DNA of 64,000 nucleotides from Argopecten irradians (taxonomy: Eukaryota > Mollusca > Bivalvia > Pectinida > Pectinidae), in assembly GCF_041381155.1 (NCBI RefSeq), contig NC_091147.1:10872837-10936836 (forward strand), read 5' to 3'. Of the stretch, positions 63,401 to 64,000 are shown piece after piece. Made by a program: the position numbers and the translations under genes. The stretch's first letter is position 1, and each line of letters starts with the position of its first letter. Under the pieces are notes generated by a model, which was not told the origin of the DNA, made no database searches, and saw only the letters and a list, made by a program, of their open reading frames with translations.

Positions 63401-63818
63401 TATTAAAGGTTTGAACATTAAATGCTTGAACGTTTTAGGAAACGCGCCGCGCAGCGGAAAATTTTCTAAAATGAAGTGCAAATATGTACAGGAGGACCCT
63501 TTTTTCTTTCAAATGTGCATTTTAGAACATTTCACTCGGCGAAAAATGGGGGGGGGGGGGCAAAAAGACATGTTTGCCTCCCCGTCCTGGGGAACGGGGG
63601 GGGGGGGCAATCCCCCCCCCCCCCCCCCCCCCCCCCCCGCCGTCCTACGCCCCTGTATATATACATAAGTTTGGTAGATGCTTCCTCAGATTACCTATAA
63701 GTACCATCCACGCCCATCCCTGGTCTGTTTGTTTATTAGGGTCGTCTTCTTCCCTTTCCTCTTCATCCTCGTCTTTTTCTTTCTCCTCGCTTTCTTTCTC
63801 TTCGCCACTTCCACCCAT
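55404..63818 (-). CDS. Monocarboxylate transporter-like protein B (SLC16/MFS), 565 aa, 5 coding exons
   Basis: Exons in reading order are 63818-63695, 61963-61820, 57823-57677, 57274-56144 and 55555-55404, all joined in phase 1. Exons 2 and 3 have exactly the lengths of gene A (144 and 147 nt). The product is 565 residues. An acidic N-terminal tail (about residues 5-28, Glu/Lys/Asp runs) precedes the TM1 signature TDQGWAWMVLI. The TM5 signature GKYFDKKRGM lies near residues 155-163. A longer cytoplasmic loop (about 215-363) contains Ser- and Asp-rich stretches. The TM8 pair is Asp417-Lys421 (TDLLNK), so Lys replaces the usual Arg. Exon 2 ends inside the terminal unit of a 43-bp minisatellite that supplies its splice donor. 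Intron 3 has a GTATTT donor, which is weaker than the others. It is a tandem paralogue of gene A. The substrate is not predictable. Confidence 0.85.
57415..57507. repeat. (TTTA)n/(ATCT)n microsatellite in intron 3 of transporter gene B
   Basis: Runs of TTTA units with occasional AATTA breaks, followed by four to five ATCT units. Confidence 0.95.
58172..58310. repeat. Foldback repeat in intron 2 of transporter gene B
   Basis: TAAGCATTGAACGT opens it, and ACGTTCAATGCTTA closes it. Inner arms GGACAGAG and CTCTGTCC are also inverted. The centre is GAAGCGCTAACGCGCTTC, a perfect stem-loop. A secondary hairpin (GGCATT..AATGCC) interrupts the right arm. Confidence 0.75.
58493..58632. repeat. 40-bp tandem repeat, ~3.5 units
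   Basis: The unit holds TCGGTGTATAACTAATAATA followed by TCAAATGAGAACAATATTAG. The first two units are identical and the last one is degenerate. Confidence 0.9.
59393..61850 (-). repeat. 43-bp minisatellite (~57 units) built from exon 2 end plus splice donor
   Basis: The + strand unit is GGTTACTTACTGAGAACACT followed by AAACACCAGCGTTTGTACTGATT. The total of 2458 bp gives about 57 units, most near identical, a few shortened by 4-8 bp. On the - strand each unit reads CAGTACAAACGCTGGTGTTT, then AGTGTTCTCA/GTAAGTAACC. The array's rightmost unit is continuous with transporter gene B exon 2 and encodes its last residues (SVQTLVFSVLS) up to the donor at 61819. The position and phase of that donor match exon 2 of gene A exactly. 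The array therefore arose by amplification of the gene's own exon-intron border into the intron. Confidence 0.9.
62327..63655. repeat. Composite repeat with G/C tracts and ~100-120-bp tandem units, possible DNA transposon
   Basis: CAGTGGCGTAGG at 62327 and the near reverse complement CCTACGCCCCTG at 63655 face outward, with AT-rich flanks. A second similar start (CAGTGGCGTCGCTAAC) is at about 62475. Inside, about six tandem units (62565-63150) repeat TTTAGAATGGCTGAGATGAG, a GCGAGCGCCGAAGGCGCGAG palindrome and a G-run followed by TCTCCCCCGGG. Long G and C homopolymers (63550-63640) may be poorly sequenced. It occupies most of intron 1 of transporter gene B. Confidence 0.6.
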
Positions 63819-64000
63819 GATGTCTGTATAACATACATGTATGTTATATGTCATAAGTAATTTAAACCTTATATAGTGTATACTGACCAATATATGCCAT
63901 TACCTAATACGGATGAACAATGTCATACGCATATATATAATGCCGATAATGAATTAAAGTTGTAGTCCTATCCTTGTGGTATACACTGTATATGACTGCA
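63819..64000. other. 5' region of transporter gene B at window edge
   Basis: The sequence upstream of the ATG at 63818 is AT-rich and shows no clear promoter element. The reading frame stays open for ~24 codons upstream, so a longer N-terminus or an upstream exon cannot be excluded from this window. Confidence 0.4.

Overview
The window looks like nuclear DNA of an invertebrate animal, most likely a mollusc and perhaps a bivalve. It is AT-rich, its genes have several exons with GT/AG introns, and its repeats include tyrosine-recombinase retroelements, a CR1/Jockey-type LINE, SINE-like repeats, many foldback repeats and several non-autonomous DNA transposons. The phylum is inferred from this repeat character; no marker gene proves it.

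Positions 1-23960 hold three head-to-tail copies of one Ngaro/DIRS-type retroelement with a unit of about 7.7-8.4 kb. In order, a unit carries an SGNH-hydrolase ORF, a 63-bp minisatellite, a gag-like zinc-finger ORF, a reverse transcriptase/RNase H ORF, a tyrosine recombinase ORF, a 3' region with repeated hairpins, and a B-A-B set of split direct repeats. Copies 2 and 3 are nearly identical and young. Copy 1 is cut by the window edge, and its first ~6.1 kb has an indel density that looks more like uncorrected long-read sequence than age. Copy 3 carries an 885-bp TTAA-flanked element.

Positions 24200-38200 hold two paralogous host genes on the + strand. Each encodes a protein with two MYND zinc fingers and a conserved C-terminal module on a separate exon (347 and 284 aa). 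Each has an untranslated first exon preceded by a GAAANNGAAANN array that matches an interferon-stimulated response element, so the pair may be under IRF control. A LINE with a 14-bp target-site duplication sits in the first intron of the first gene.

Positions 38200-42240 hold no gene that I recognise; the clearest feature is a perfect 51-bp-arm palindrome.

Positions 42242-63818 hold two paralogous monocarboxylate-transporter-like (SLC16/MFS) genes on the - strand. Each has five coding exons with identical intron phases and identical exon 2 (144 nt) and exon 3 (147 nt) lengths, giving proteins of 510 and 565 aa. They are a tandem duplicate pair separated by ~8 kb of repeat-bearing DNA. Their introns carry a Mutator-like element with a 9-bp duplication, a small MITE, a G/C-tract-rich repeat and a 43-bp minisatellite of about 57 copies.

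That minisatellite is the most unusual structure here. Its unit is the last ~30 nt of transporter exon 2 plus the following splice donor, so the gene has dozens of tandem copies of its own 5' splice site.
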